From the NCBI GenBank assembly GCA_964489835.1, contig CAZBBC010000058.1, forward strand, positions 1 through 24,332: DNA of 24,332 nt, read 5' to 3'. The notes under the pieces are model-generated. The model saw only the letters and a list, made by a program, of their open reading frames with translations, did no database searches and was not told where the DNA came from. Every line of letters starts with the position of its first letter. The stretch's first letter is position 1. This document shows, piece after piece, positions 12,201 to 19,420 of this stretch. The position numbers were made by a program, and so were the translations under genes. The stretch is from CAZBBC01 sp964489835. Lineage in GTDB: Bacteria; Calditrichota; Calditrichia; JAJRVZ01.

Positions 12201-15200
12201 TTGCCATCCAGAACTATTTTTGATGTATTTTCAACAATGGTTCCAGCATTGACAAAATCACCGGCAATCGTAAGCACAGCCATATCCTGCATGGTCACGG
12301 TCGCCCCCGCACTGATATTGGCCGATCCACCAAGATCCAGCGTATCCCCGGCCGATATCGTTAATGTCGCCCCGGACTCTAGGGTAATACTTTGGGCAAC
12401 CTGGGTACCGGAAACTGTTGGCATGTTTGTTGCCGAACCGGGGATATTTACGTCTTCACTTACCGTCGGTACCTGATTACCTTCCCAGTTACTGGAGGTA
12501 CTCCAGTCAACGCCGGTGAGACCAGTCCAGTTTCTGGTGGAAACCGGACTTGCCCAACTGACAACACCACCCGGATCATTCTCAAAAGATGCACCGGCGA
12601 ATACACCCGTGGCCTGATTAAATATCAGCGAATCCGAAGAAACACTTTTATCAACATTATAGGCACCACCTCCCGGATTACTGAGAAAAGAAGCAGAATT
12701 AATGGTAATATTCTGGTTGGCACCGCTGATATCATCAATGCTTAAATATCTGCCACCCGACGGACCGTTGTTAAAGTTAACGTTACTCAGGTTATTAATC
12801 GGATGGAGCGTAGATCCTGTTTCCAGTTGAATGCCGTCGGTATCCATATATTCAAAAAGGGCATAGCGTGCCTGAATGGTCGCGCCGCTTTCTACTTTAA
12901 AAGAGTATCTGTCAGTGGCTCCGGTTCCGCTAAAACGGGTCACCGTTGCATCACTCCCGGCAGATCCAACCACAACAATTGTTCCACCATTTTGAACAAC
13001 CAGATCCGCGCCGGCACCCGTTGCTGCATACATTTGCACAGTGGCATTATTGTCAATGTCCAGTGTACCTCCGGCAATCTTGATCGAATCCGTATTGGCA
13101 TCACCAAATTGCAGCACTTGCCCGTTCAAATCGAGTGTTCCGGCAGATATAAGTAAATCGTCATTTATTTCCAGATCCTTGGTGAGCTGATAGGTTACGG
13201 ACGGGGCATTAACGGTAATATTATTGAAGATATTTGCTGTCGCTGCCGGCGTTCCCCCGTCGATCATATAGGGCCCACCACCGGTTCCATTAAAAGTAAC
13301 CATTCCTGTACCCGGATAAAACCGGCCGGTTGTCGATACATTCCAATTGCCGGCGACAATAACATCGATATTATTTGTCTCCGTATGAAAATCACCATCG
13401 GTCAGTGTAAAATCACCGGTAACCTTAATGTCACCGACAATTGTCAAATCATTATTCGCATCCGATCCTGTATTATTTATCACCAAATTCTCGAATTCCT
13501 TACCAGCACCGGAACCACCTGTGGTAATGGTTTGATCCACCAGACCGTTAAAGGTGATCGTACCGCCGGAACCGGGAATATAGCTGCCGTCATTGGTCCA
13601 GTGGTGATAAATGGTGTGATTATAACCGGCGCCATTAAAGGTTACACCGGTATCAATGGTAATATTACGATTGATGTCCAGCGCTTCACCGGCAGTTTTA
13701 GTACCGCTGTTGGCCAGAACAAGATCATGAAAACCACCGGTAATCGTCTGATCGGTTCCGTCGAAATAAACCGGTCCCCCGGAAGTATTATCAAAAGTAC
13801 CCGTATTCAACCAGTCACCGGCAACATACATGCCGGTAGCCCCACCACCGCGGCTCAAATTGCCGTTGCTACTAATGACCACGTTGCCTTCAACATCGAG
13901 CGTATCTGTTCCGTCGAAATCGAAGCGGCCACTGGTAACATTAAAATCACCGTTGACATCCACATATCCATTAACGTCAATGATAGCATCGGTCAGTTTA
14001 TTGATCGTCAGATTATAGAAAGAAACCGTTCCGGTGGCTGAGGTGACATCCAGGGTAACACTTTCTGTCCGATCCAGAATGAGCCCGCCATTGCGGGGAA
14101 TAAACGTTCCATCGTTATCCAACAACCGGGCAAGATAGATGTCATAATTGGCGCCGGCATCTAAAGTTGCACCGGCATTGATTTGCAGTTCAAAGGATAC
14201 ATCCAGATTACCGGTTAAGGTATAGGTACCCGTTGATAGAAGTACTCTGTAAAACGTTTTTCCCGAACCAACACCACCATTAATAGTCCCCGCCGTTCCG
14301 TTAAAATTAACCGTCTGATTACCGGGAATGAGTGTTCCGCCTGAATTAACATAGGCTTCTTCTATCTCTATGTTCCAACCCAATCCATTGGAAAGATCAA
14401 AACTACCGGATTGAAGCGTAAAAGTTCCGTTTACCTCGACCGTATTTTCTACCAGTACCGTTCCACCGGATTTGTTTATTGTTAAATTATAAAAATCATC
14501 ACCATCTCCATTCCCACCGGTATGAAAGTTTTGATCGGCACTACCGTTCAATACCACGGTTGAATTCGTTTGTGCATCCAGAGAGCCGTATTGTTTATCA
14601 TAATTACCGGCAATATATAACGTGCCGCCATCCAGGATGGTAATGTCCCCATCATTTCCGCTAGTACCATAATTTAAATTTCCAGTGACATACAGTTCTC
14701 CGCCACCCTGAATGGTGATGTTTCCTAAATTGGTAAAGGATACATTTCTGCAGGAATCCGTACCACTGACAACCGGATCATTCAGAACATTGGGGATTAA
14801 AACATCCTCATCGGCACCGGGTACCTGATTGCCGACCCAGTTTGTGGCTACCTCCCAGGCACTTGATGTTGTACCAGTCCATTCGCGGGCCGGGGTGGTA
14901 TTCCGCCAGACAACCTGGCCGCTATCTATCGGCAGGGCATCCGTATCGTTGTCGTAATCTTCACCGGCAAATACACCATAGGCATTATAGAAAAACAGGC
15001 TGTCACTTGATTCATCCGTTTTATCAACATTGTATGAAGTCCCGGTGGGTATATTGAGAAATCCGGCCTCATAAATATCGTAATTACCAGATCCGCTTAA
15101 ATTGCCGATCTTTAAATAGCGGCTGTTTGTGGATGTGGCATCAAACTGACAATAGGAAAAATTGTTGACCGGGTGAAGTATGGCACCGTCCTGCAGATTA

Positions 15201-18200
15201 ATACCATTGGTACCATCAACATGATTGAATAGTGCATATCGGGCTTCAATCGTTCCTCCGGACTGCACGGTAAGCCGCCACTTTCTGACCGCACTTCCCC
15301 CTTCACCGATTCTTGTTATTTCCGCTTCATTGCCAGATTCCCCAACTACCTTCAGGGTACCACCACTGCGAACGACAATATCATTTCCGGTATCCAGCGC
15401 CTGGGGTGAATCCATTTTGAGGATGGCACCGGGTCCAATGGTAAACGTTCCGTTAACAATCAAGGAGTCGAAATCCACCGCTTCAACCGTTCCGAAGTTC
15501 AGGGTTTGTCCATTCATATCAAACATACCGGACACAATTCGCAGATCACCGTCAATATCCGATTCGCTGTCACTATTATTTTCAAGATTATAGGTTACAT
15601 TCGATCCGGCATCAATCGTCAAATCGATAATCTGATTGAGATTATTACCGTCATCAATCGTATAAGGTCCGCCGCTTGGCGCATCCATGGTGACTAATCC
15701 GGTTCCGGGAATCCTTCTTCCATCGGCACCAATAATAAAATCCCCACCGATATTCATAGTGGTCGAGAGTGTATCAATAAAATCACCGCTGAGGATGTTA
15801 AGACTTCCATTGAGATCAAGATCATCTACGACAAAAATATCACTTCCGGCATTGGTTTGATCAACCGTTAAATTGTAGAAAGAACTCCCACCACTGCGGA
15901 TAGAATCGCCGGCTGCCCCGTCAAAGACCACCGTACCCGCGCTACCGGCATTAAAAGTAGCACTATTATACCAACTCCCGGCGATATAGATGGTTTGTTC
16001 ATTAAGAACCAACGTCGCCGTACCACTGATGGTCAGATCCTCATCCACATCCAGAGAGGTGACCAATGTATAAGTCCCGGCCCCGCCGAATTCGATATAA
16101 TCGATCTCTCCCGTGGTCTGATCTCCAATGGAATGAGATCCGGAAGCGGCATCAAATTTGATCAAGGAACCGGCAGCCGCTAATAAACTGCCGGAATTAG
16201 ACCATCCCCCACCTACATAAACCGAATCTCCGGCAATATTAAGCGTACCACCACTACCAATACTTACGTCACCACCAATATCGAGGGTATCACCACTCAT
16301 CAGGAAGGTACCACTGGTGACAGTAAGATCATTACTGATATTTATCAGACCCGCGGCACTGTTTACTAGATTGCCACTGGCTTTATTGACGGTAAGGTCA
16401 TAAAAAATATTCGGTTCCAAATCTAAATTCTGATCTGCTGTTCCATTAAAGGTTACTGTACCCAGCTGCGGAGTAAAGGTGCCATCATTCGTCCAATCAC
16501 CGGCAAGCAGAATACCAGAATTACCAACGCCGGCATCCAATGTAGCACCGGTTTGTATCTCAACATCATTATCAGCCTGAATATCGCCGTTCAATGTATG
16601 CGTCGTGCCGGTAAAAATGAGATCATAAAATGACTTACCGGCACCCGCTCCTCCGCTTGTAATCGTACCGGTACCATCAAAGGTTACCCGCGTATTCTGG
16701 TGGGTAAATGTGCCCGCATTAGACCAGTTATTGGCGACGGAAATGGCATTGGCGCTTGCCCCGGCATCGAAGGTACCTGAGGTCAGCGTAAAATTGTTAT
16801 TGATATCGAGACTATCACTCAGAGTAACGGTCCCACTGGGTTTATTGACTGTCAGGTTATAAAATTGTTTACCTGAACCGGCACCACCTGTCGTAAAAGA
16901 TTGCGCCAAGGTACTATCCAACAGGACGGTAGAGGAATTTGCATTCAAAGTTCCACTGGTATTGTCAAAGTTCCCTCCCACTTCAAGAATACTGGTTCCA
17001 CTGAGGGTTAAAGTTCCGGCATTTGTCATATTCTCCTTCACGTCAAGTGTAATGCCTGTACTGACAGTCACCGAGGCACCGGATTGGATATTCAAATCCT
17101 TTACGGAAGAATTACCGCTGATCGTTGGATAAGGATTGGCGACGACAGGTATGATTGCTGTCACATTTTCGCTAGGGGCAATAATTGGATTCCAGTTATC
17201 GGCAGCACTCCAATCGCCATCTAATAATGTTCCTGTCCAGGTGATCGAATTTAATGTCCCAAACCATAAAACCTGTGAATCGCCGCTACCCCCATCAAAA
17301 TTTTCACCGGCGAATGATCCTGTGGCACCATAGAATTTTAAGGTATCATCCCCAAGCGTTTTAAACACATTATTACCCCCGGCGATCACATCGGAGAATT
17401 CAACAGAGTCGATCTCAAATGCTTGCGGACCACCACTCAGATTGGCAACCGTCAGGTATCGTCCGCCGCTGGCGCCATTGCTGAACACACTAAAATCAAA
17501 ATTATCGGTGTCATCAAGCGTAGATCCGGTCGCTAAATTCACACCGGAAGTATTCATATAACTAAAATTGGTATATTTCGCCCGCATCTTACCGGCAACA
17601 TTAAACACAAAGTTGCCGGTAGCACCCTGCCGGGTGACAGTCGCCATATCAGAATCAGAGGTTCCTAAAGCCTCAAAAGTACCGCCGGATTCTACCTGAA
17701 TAACTGTACTCTCGAGCATTTCCAGACTGGAAGATCCTTCCAAGGTAAAGGTATTTCCGGACTGAATGATCAGAGAATCGCCGGTCGTTGTATTGACCGT
17801 TTCACCTACCTGCAGTATGGCATTAGAAGCCACCGCGACGTCTCCATTGATGATAGTCAGATCCTCCCGGACGCGCAGTCCGTCATTCAGGGTAAAGGTT
17901 CCTGAAGATTTGTCAACCGTCAAATCATTTATTATTTCATCAACGGTACTTGCCGAGGTATATGATTGATCCCCGGTCCCATTAAATATCAGTTCGGAGG
18001 TCAGTTGAACCTGAATTCCCCCAGCTCCGGTTTCATTATTGATAAGATCTCCGGCTAATTCGACCACCGTACCGGTACCATAGTAAAATCCGGCACTGGT
18101 ATTTGATATGGTAAGATCCCCTTCCACCCGCAAATCGGCGGCCGCTATACCACCGCTGGCCGCTACAATCCTGAACTGCCTGGTTCCGGCGACGGAAAGA

Positions 18201-18790
18201 TTTCCCTTAACAAGAATTTTTGTGTCCGTGGTATTCTGCCAGCGGCCGGCGGTACTTTTATTATTGGTCAGGTTATAGAAAACTTCCTGTTGATCGGTGG
18301 CATTATTATCAACCCGGGGCTGGGCACCACCAATGAAGACCACGGTGGAGTTATTTTCAATAAAATCTCCGGCATTGGTCCAGTTGCTGACTAAATACAG
18401 GATAGCGGTTCCATCCAGTTCAAAAATACCATCCGAGGCAATCGTCAAGGGGCCATAAGTTCCCGCCGAACCTTCATCGATCGTCAGTTGGTTACCGCTC
18501 ATAACAATCAGTGTATCACCGCCAACACTGCCACCAATAGTTAGAGCCGCACACTGACCGATACTATCCAGGATAACCGCAACCCCGGCATCGATAGTTA
18601 CCGTATCAGTGTTTGTTGGTAGCAGATCATTGCTCCAGTTCAGTGTATTTGTCCATAGACTGTCTCCACCACCACCATCCCAGCTGATTTGGTCAGCAAA
18701 AGCATCGTTTACAGAAAAAAGGATCATTGCTAACAGAAAAACAGATATAAATCCTCTCATCTTGTTTTGTTTTACTTTCCTGGTTTCCAT
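3233..18790 (-). CDS. giant secreted repeat protein (5185 aa) with type IX secretion C-terminal sorting domain
   Basis: Residues 1-32 form a Sec signal peptide (basic start, hydrophobic core at 13-26, AFA cleavage site before D33). Residues 35-4851 are a higher-order array of seven modules, each opening with a W-x-G...W...NW...P...D..IP head and continuing with GNWSNAGTF...VTFDGTGDQS...FYNLTVNKSSGTVTL...LDINGDLTI..GTLD subunits, about 35 in all. Residues about 4852-4980 form a beta-sandwich-like region and 4987-5087 an FN3-like domain (LPVELIAF...ISWITASELENSHFLLERS). Residues 5088-5185 are the type A T9SS sorting domain with NYPNPFN at 5095-5101, IIIYNVLGQKV, and SGLYIIRF. The product should be exported by Sec and then T9SS and be displayed on or released from the cell, probably as a long beta-solenoid-like adhesin or filament of about half a megadalton. 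No enzyme motif is visible. The start is supported by AAGGGGA seven bases upstream; Met11 is an alternative. The frame is intact over 15.6 kb, which implies selection. Confidence 0.88.
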   Translation of the reverse strand: METRKVKQNKMRGFISVFLLAMILFSVNDAFADQISWDGGGGDSLWTNTLNWSNDLLPTNTDTVTIDAGVAVILDSIGQCAALTIGGSVGGDTLIVMSGNQLTIDEGSAGTYGPLTIASDGIFELDGTAILYLVSNWTNAGDFIENNSTVVFIGGAQPRVDNNATDQQEVFYNLTNNKSTAGRWQNTTDTKILVKGNLSVAGTRQFRIVAASGGIAAADLRVEGDLTISNTSAGFYYGTGTVVELAGDLINNETGAGGIQVQLTSELIFNGTGDQSYTSASTVDEIINDLTVDKSSGTFTLNDGLRVREDLTIINGDVAVASNAILQVGETVNTTTGDSLIIQSGNTFTLEGSSSLEMLESTVIQVESGGTFEALGTSDSDMATVTRQGATGNFVFNVAGKMRAKYTNFSYMNTSGVNLATGSTLDDTDNFDFSVFSNGASGGRYLTVANLSGGPQAFEIDSVEFSDVIAGGNNVFKTLGDDTLKFYGATGSFAGENFDGGSGDSQVLWFGTLNSITWTGTLLDGDWSAADNWNPIIAPSENVTAIIPVVANPYPTISGNSSVKDLNIQSGASVTVSTGITLDVKENMTNAGTLTLSGTSILEVGGNFDNTSGTLNANSSTVLLDSTLAQSFTTGGAGSGKQFYNLTVNKPSGTVTLSDSLDINNNFTLTSGTFDAGASANAISVANNWSNAGTFTHQNTRVTFDGTGTITSGGAGAGKSFYDLIFTGTTHTLNGDIQADNDVEIQTGATLDAGVGNSGILLAGDWTNDGTFTPQLGTVTFNGTADQNLDLEPNIFYDLTVNKASGNLVNSAAGLINISNDLTVTSGTFLMSGDTLDIGGDVSIGSGGTLNIAGDSVYVGGGWSNSGSLLAAAGSLIKFDAASGSHSIGDQTTGEIDYIEFGGAGTYTLVTSLDVDEDLTISGTATLVLNEQTIYIAGSWYNSATFNAGSAGTVVFDGAAGDSIRSGGSSFYNLTVDQTNAGSDIFVVDDLDLNGSLNILSGDFIDTLSTTMNIGGDFIIGADGRRIPGTGLVTMDAPSGGPYTIDDGNNLNQIIDLTIDAGSNVTYNLENNSDSESDIDGDLRIVSGMFDMNGQTLNFGTVEAVDFDSLIVNGTFTIGPGAILKMDSPQALDTGNDIVVRSGGTLKVVGESGNEAEITRIGEGGSAVRKWRLTVQSGGTIEARYALFNHVDGTNGINLQDGAILHPVNNFSYCQFDATSTNSRYLKIGNLSGSGNYDIYEAGFLNIPTGTSYNVDKTDESSDSLFFYNAYGVFAGEDYDNDTDALPIDSGQVVWRNTTPAREWTGTTSSAWEVATNWVGNQVPGADEDVLIPNVLNDPVVSGTDSCRNVSFTNLGNITIQGGGELYVTGNLNYGTSGNDGDITILDGGTLYIAGNYDKQYGSLDAQTNSTVVLNGSADQNFHTGGNGDGDDFYNLTINKSGGTVLVENTVEVNGTFTLQSGSFDLSNGLGWNIEIEEAYVNSGGTLIPGNQTVNFNGTAGTINGGVGSGKTFYRVLLSTGTYTLTGNLDVSFELQINAGATLDAGANYDIYLARLLDNDGTFIPRNGGLILDRTESVTLDVTSATGTVSFYNLTINKLTDAIIDVNGYVDVNGDFNVTSGRFDFDGTDTLDVEGNVVISSNGNLSRGGGATGMYVAGDWLNTGTFDNTSGGPVYFDGTDQTITGGFHDLVLANSGTKTAGEALDINRNITIDTGVTFNGAGYNHTIYHHWTNDGSYIPGSGGTITFNGLVDQTITTGGSGAGKEFENLVINNTGSDANNDLTIVGDIKVTGDFTLTDGDFHTETNNIDVIVAGNWNVSTTGRFYPGTGMVTFNGTGGGPYMIDGGTPAATANIFNNITVNAPSVTYQLTKDLEINDDLLISAGTLDLNGQVLQFGDANTDSIKIAGGTLDIDNNATVQMYAATGAGADLVVQNGGTIVVVGSAGSDATVTRFSGTGATDRYSFKVESGATIQARYALFEYMDTDGIQLETGSTLHPINNLSNVNFNNGPSGGRYLSIDDISGANQNITINSASFLSNPGGGAYNVDKSVSSDSLIFNQATGVFAGASFENDPGGVVSWASPVSTRNWTGLTGVDWSTSSNWEGNQVPTVSEDVNIPGSATNMPTVSGTQVAQSITLESGATLTISAGDTLDLGGSANISAGATVTMQDMAVLTIAGDFVNAGTIVENTSKIVLDGNGDQSINAQGQGGTKELYDLVIDKSGGTATLASTIEINGSLEIVNGTLDVSGSNYAMLIAGNWSNTGSFTPREGTVTLEQSGGTLVTGGNGSGKRFYNLIVSGTASKVLAGDLAVTNNLTIALGGALDVSTSNYSLNVSGNWDNDGIFTARNGTVTFDGTGDQSLEVLATVGSFYNFSINKSAGTATVTSTPLDINGSFTITSGTLDFGVNAIDVEGTTNISGTITGSGTITAASDWNNTDGVLTGLNSLTLDGAAQTFSGDFNNIILSGSSTKTAGGVVDIAGDVTINSGVTFDGASYTHTISGDWNNTSGNFTANTSTIVFDGAAVTQTLNTGGIGSTKAFNNFSINKSSGSVSLPVSNDLDINGNVVISAGTMTFDGNTVYIGGSWSNAGTVEWTAGTGEVLFDAPSGSYTIDDGGSPFALVTINTPAATYQLNDQTRINGNLDIASGTLDLNGKILEFGDAANDTLKVTGILAIDEAASLRMFTASDTGAALIAESGGTVQVVGTSGNPATVSRYNGTESGDRYTFTVQSGATIESRYAKFTYMNKDGIRLEDDATLNATNNFSDTEFSEGEAGGRYLYIGNITGTDQFFTLNNVGFTTSLGVSGFNIDKSSSADTLKLENAYGIYAGAAYENDPAGDPGGLIQWSGTQTAIVWTGSVDRDWTDSGNWQGAAVPTSTDDVTIPNVTNDPIVSGTQVAKSVTIQSGGLLTISAGDTLDLSGGFTNSGILLMQNNAVLSIANNYSNAGTITPNASKIVFDGSADQSISSGGTSPDKSFNNIEINKSSGNLTLAGAINVDNDLIITQGTLDVTTNNYQINLGGDWLNNGSFNARLGTTVLDGSATLTTNGTGSGKSFYNLKLLGSASATATLAGDLDINNDLMIETGASLNAGAGNHAILIAGDWDNDGTFTAQGGTVTFDGSGDQSIDASATVSSFNNLTVNKSAGTVTVAEGPLDINGALTVSSGALSTQNIAVDIEGNVSISGTMTTGANTITAAGNWAATGTFGSNGTVTFDGAAQSLSGAFNNLVLAGTSIKTATAALDVAGNFTINSGVTLNTQSFTHALGGNWSNAGSVNASSSTFMFDGSGNTQTVISGGLGATKAFNNFTVNKSSGTVILSAGNDLEVNGSLTIISGSVNANTNSINIAGNFSNAGIFTASTGTLTFDGTTGGPYTIDAGASSLNNVTVNASGRVYQLSNNLDVNGDITLLAGTLDLNGRLLDFGNAITDTIAVSSTLEIDAGATLRLFAGSSAGAGVEVKSGGTINVVGTAGNRATVTRFSGTSASDRYGFFIRPGGTIASSYALFEYMNAQGIVLESGADIDSIDNFSNTNFNNGAVDGRFLSVSDLAGTDTLLISATGFLSDPGGTSYNIDKIASDDTLTFNAAFGVFAGAANENDPGDNVGWTGAVASIQWAGGGTSAWSLGSNWIGGVAPTVTDDALIPSGNTPYPIVSGTQTARSVTVESGASLTISTGDTLHTAGTLTNGGTLTLNNTSVLQIDGDYVNSGLVNANTSEILLTGTSDQTVNTGGTGVGQTLYDLKIDKSTGTAILASNIQIDNNLSIVNGALDVSNSNFSITLGGDWDNSGTFSSRNGTITISGSSTLTTGGTGVGKDFYNLTLTSGASVVLAGNLDVNNNLTVQTGTSLDVTTSNYTINLGGNLSNSGSLFSRAGTLTLDGSSAQSIDVDAVVDSLHHLVVNKPAGTATVTAGPAAPMDVNGNLTITSGTLSTGTVALDIEGNVSITGSLTTGVSTITAAGNWNTTGTFSGTNTLTLDGGNQNISGSFNHLVMGGTSTKTATAALDINGNLSINSGVTFNAGALTHTLAGNWNNSAGTFTASTSTILFDGTGTQGLTSGGTGATKAFNNLSVNKSGGTLQLTAANDLDVNGNLIITVGTFNANTSDLFVSGNFNNGGTFLAGTGTLTFNGSSGSYSINDGSSGLGVVEVDAAGTVYQLVGTTAIKGNLTITAGTLDLNGNTLTFGDANTDALSISDSLVIDANAILRMYTGSGSGTGLTVNNGGTIIIVGSAGNRATVTRYNGTGASDRYSFTVASGATIEANYAIFEYMGTSGINLQTGSTLDATNNFSNTNFINGPGSGSYLVVDDISGSNTFAITATGFLSDGPTYNVDKTATDDTLNFDQAFGVFAGAANENDPGGIVNWTAGVVATQWTGGTSSDWGTASNWTSGVPTASDDAVIPDVSRDPIVTGTQVARNVTIQSGGLVTVATGATLDLAGSVTNTGILTLSGTAQLDVGGDFVNSGVLNANTSTITFNGPTNQTITTGGTASGKRFNDVTIDKSGGSAILAGNMDVNGDLTITTGTLDVGAANYSITVAGDWSNSATFQANSGTVTLDGTSAQSIDNGSAGSFYNLTVASSNTVSLTGNDLDVDNNLTVNFGSTFGANGQDISVGGNWLNSGTFTAASGLVTFDGTGSSYSISSNSSSFQNVGVNAGGATSYQLTDDIDINGDLNILAGKLDVVNHTLTFGDDSGDSIKVAGTLEVDANGSVQMTSGSNVVVSSGGICTFLGTSTSARAEITRQSSGNYLILVQSGGTINPAYADFNYLGGASAGIRVESGGIINATNKFDYSLFQNGTGTAYMSIANDQSLTITGIQFETGPTYNIDYSGSGALSIHDYSGALAGARYENKPGTAITWEFDQSKDVSGTTAVTFGNDLTITPSAVGQFGQIRVELVNGNLPSTPISVARYYLINPEGIGTGTAAVILTYDDDELGVTTESNLNLWRRSGASWVGPIDPDNHNTITNEFTLNSMAISRGVVDTLILSDAENDQSLPVELIAFNASTEKGVVTISWITASELENSHFLLERSENEADDYVTVARLEGQGNTATETRYEYSDEVVKVGHKYFYRLTDVDYAGNRHSSDHITVEVIAPINFRLGQNYPNPFNHTTIVQYDLPEASKIDIIIYNVLGQKVIELVNDKFDAGYYKHEWDGTNQAGLTIASGLYIIRFNARGLESDKNFTKVIKAILLK
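3236..3529 (-). other. type IX secretion system C-terminal sorting domain (type A) of the giant protein
   Basis: These are residues 5088-5185 of the giant protein. The segment begins FRLGQNYPNPFNHTT, continues with the FlgD-like beta strands IDIIIYNVLGQKV and HEWDGTNQAG, and ends SGLYIIRFNARG...KVIKAILLK. This is the standard type A signal recognised by the outer-membrane T9SS machinery. None of the T9SS core genes lies in this window. Confidence 0.92.
4238..18688 (-). repeat. higher-order protein repeat: seven modules of nested subunits
   Basis: Module heads (W...NW...P) start at residues 35, 516, 1302, 2086, 2852, 3609 and 4365, at bases 18688, 17245, 14887, 12535, 10237, 7966 and 5698. 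Module lengths are 481, 786, 784, 766, 757, 756 and about 487 residues. Full modules carry six subunits, in fixed order at least in modules 2-5 (counting from 0), recognisable by their FYNL/FNNL lines: a (YDLVIDKSGGTATL), b (FYNLIVSG...L), c (FYNFSINKSAGTATV), d (FNNIILSGSSTKTA), e (KAFNNFSINKSSG), f (VTVNAPAATYQL). A closing region follows (VVGTAGNRATVTRF..., ALFEYMDTDGI..., GRYLSI..., YNVDKS...FAGA.YENDPG). The first and last modules are short. DNA copies are clearly diverged, so this is not a recent duplication. Confidence 0.88.
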
Positions 18791-18805
18791 TGACGGTTCC
18801 CCTTT
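18788..18805 (-). promoter_or_regulatory. ribosome binding site and start of the giant gene
   Basis: On the minus strand AAGGGGA precedes ATG (18790-18788) with seven bases between. Met11 has only GGAAAG at about 14 bases, so the upstream ATG is preferred. It gives a signal peptide with a strongly basic N-region. Confidence 0.6.
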
Positions 18806-19256
18806 GATGTATTCTTTTTCCTTAAAATTCTATTTAATTGATACAGACACAACCTAAAGAAATGCGTCTCTATATTGCTTGTATATAATACTAAAAGAAA
18901 ATTTGTTCTATTCGACTTAAAAAATAAACGTAATTTTTTTCTTTGACAGATAAATTCAAGTAATTTAAATATACATTCCAAATATTTAAGTGATGAAGAA
19001 CAATTTTTCTTCTATTTTTTTAAAAAATTCTTATGGCCTTAAAAAATAAACGCTAACTTCATAAATGTTAATAGATTACTACGGTATTCGACCTATTTAA
19101 ACAGAAACTTAAGAGACCATCAAGAAATTCCATTATTCGCCAATGGTCTATTATTATATAATCACATACGATGCCACAAATTTAAATCAGATTCTAACCT
19201 AATGATATTAAACAGTTTAAAGGCTGCTATCAAGCGCCCGGTTGTCAAGGATAATT

Positions 19257-19288
19257 ATCTCAAATTGAGGTTTTTCTCAATTTGAGAT
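19257..19288. repeat. perfect 13-bp inverted repeat
   Basis: ATCTCAAATTGAG (19257-19269) is followed by a 6-base loop GTTTTT and its exact complement CTCAATTTGAGAT (19276-19288). No T-run follows on either strand, so it is not a typical terminator. It could be an operator, an RNA hairpin or a mobile-element end. Confidence 0.8.
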
Positions 19289-19292
19289 ACGC

Positions 19293-19328
19293 AATCGATG
19301 GGCGGAGAGACTAGCTGTATCATCGATT
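19293..19328. repeat. 8-bp inverted repeat with 20-base loop
   Basis: AATCGATG (19293-19300) pairs with CATCGATT (19321-19328) around a GC-richer 20-base loop. GAGA before and TCTC after could extend the stem with a bulge, but those bases also belong to the neighbouring 13-bp inverted repeat, so the two folds would compete. Confidence 0.5.
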
Positions 19329-19336
19329 TCTCAGAT

Positions 19337-19370
19337 AAAAAAAAACCTGCTATCGATACTTATAGCAGGT
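19337..19370 (-). terminator. orphan intrinsic terminator, near copy of the giant gene's terminator
   Basis: The stem ACCTGCTAT (19345-19353) pairs with ATAGCAGGT (19362-19370) around an 8-base loop. On the minus strand it is followed by nine U (19337-19345). The core A9-CCTGC-Y-ATC matches 3174-3191 in 17 of 18 bases. No convincing minus-strand gene ends just before it, so it is an orphan or ends a small RNA. Confidence 0.7.
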
Positions 19371-19392
19371 AGTTTGGCCATGGTGGTCAAAG

Positions 19393-19420
19393 GATAAAGG
19401 GTACCATGGGTACCTTTATC
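19393..19420. repeat. imperfect 12-bp hairpin
   Basis: GATAAAGGGTACC (19393-19405) pairs with GGTACCTTTATC (19409-19420) with one bulged G and a 3-base loop. It lies just upstream of the orphan terminator on the minus strand and may belong to the same transcript. Confidence 0.55.

Noticed and set aside
5553..17969. Many open frames of 60-244 codons on the plus strand, opposite the giant gene (for example 8778-9512 and 13385-14041)
   Set aside because: They are antisense shadows of the repetitive gene, low in complexity (rich in Val, Pro, Leu or in Gly, Ile, Thr), with no signal, domain or ribosome site, and they recur at equivalent positions of each module.
4238..18688. Possible CRISPR array or recent DNA tandem duplication
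   Set aside because: The repetition is at protein level with period near 2.3 kb and diverged DNA. There are no short identical repeats with unique spacers.
3233..18790. Autotransporter (type V) reading of the repeat protein
   Set aside because: The repeats resemble autotransporter passenger repeats, but there is no C-terminal beta-barrel. The end is a type A T9SS sorting domain instead.
18943..18966. Plus-strand TTGACA with a TAAATA 17 bases later
   Set aside because: The -10 match is poor and no plus-strand gene follows for over 1.4 kb. Chance matches are expected in AT-rich DNA.
19201..19330. Possible tRNA or other classical RNA gene around the GC-richer loop at 19300-19320
   Set aside because: No cloverleaf, T-loop (GTTCRA) or anticodon stem could be found on either strand.
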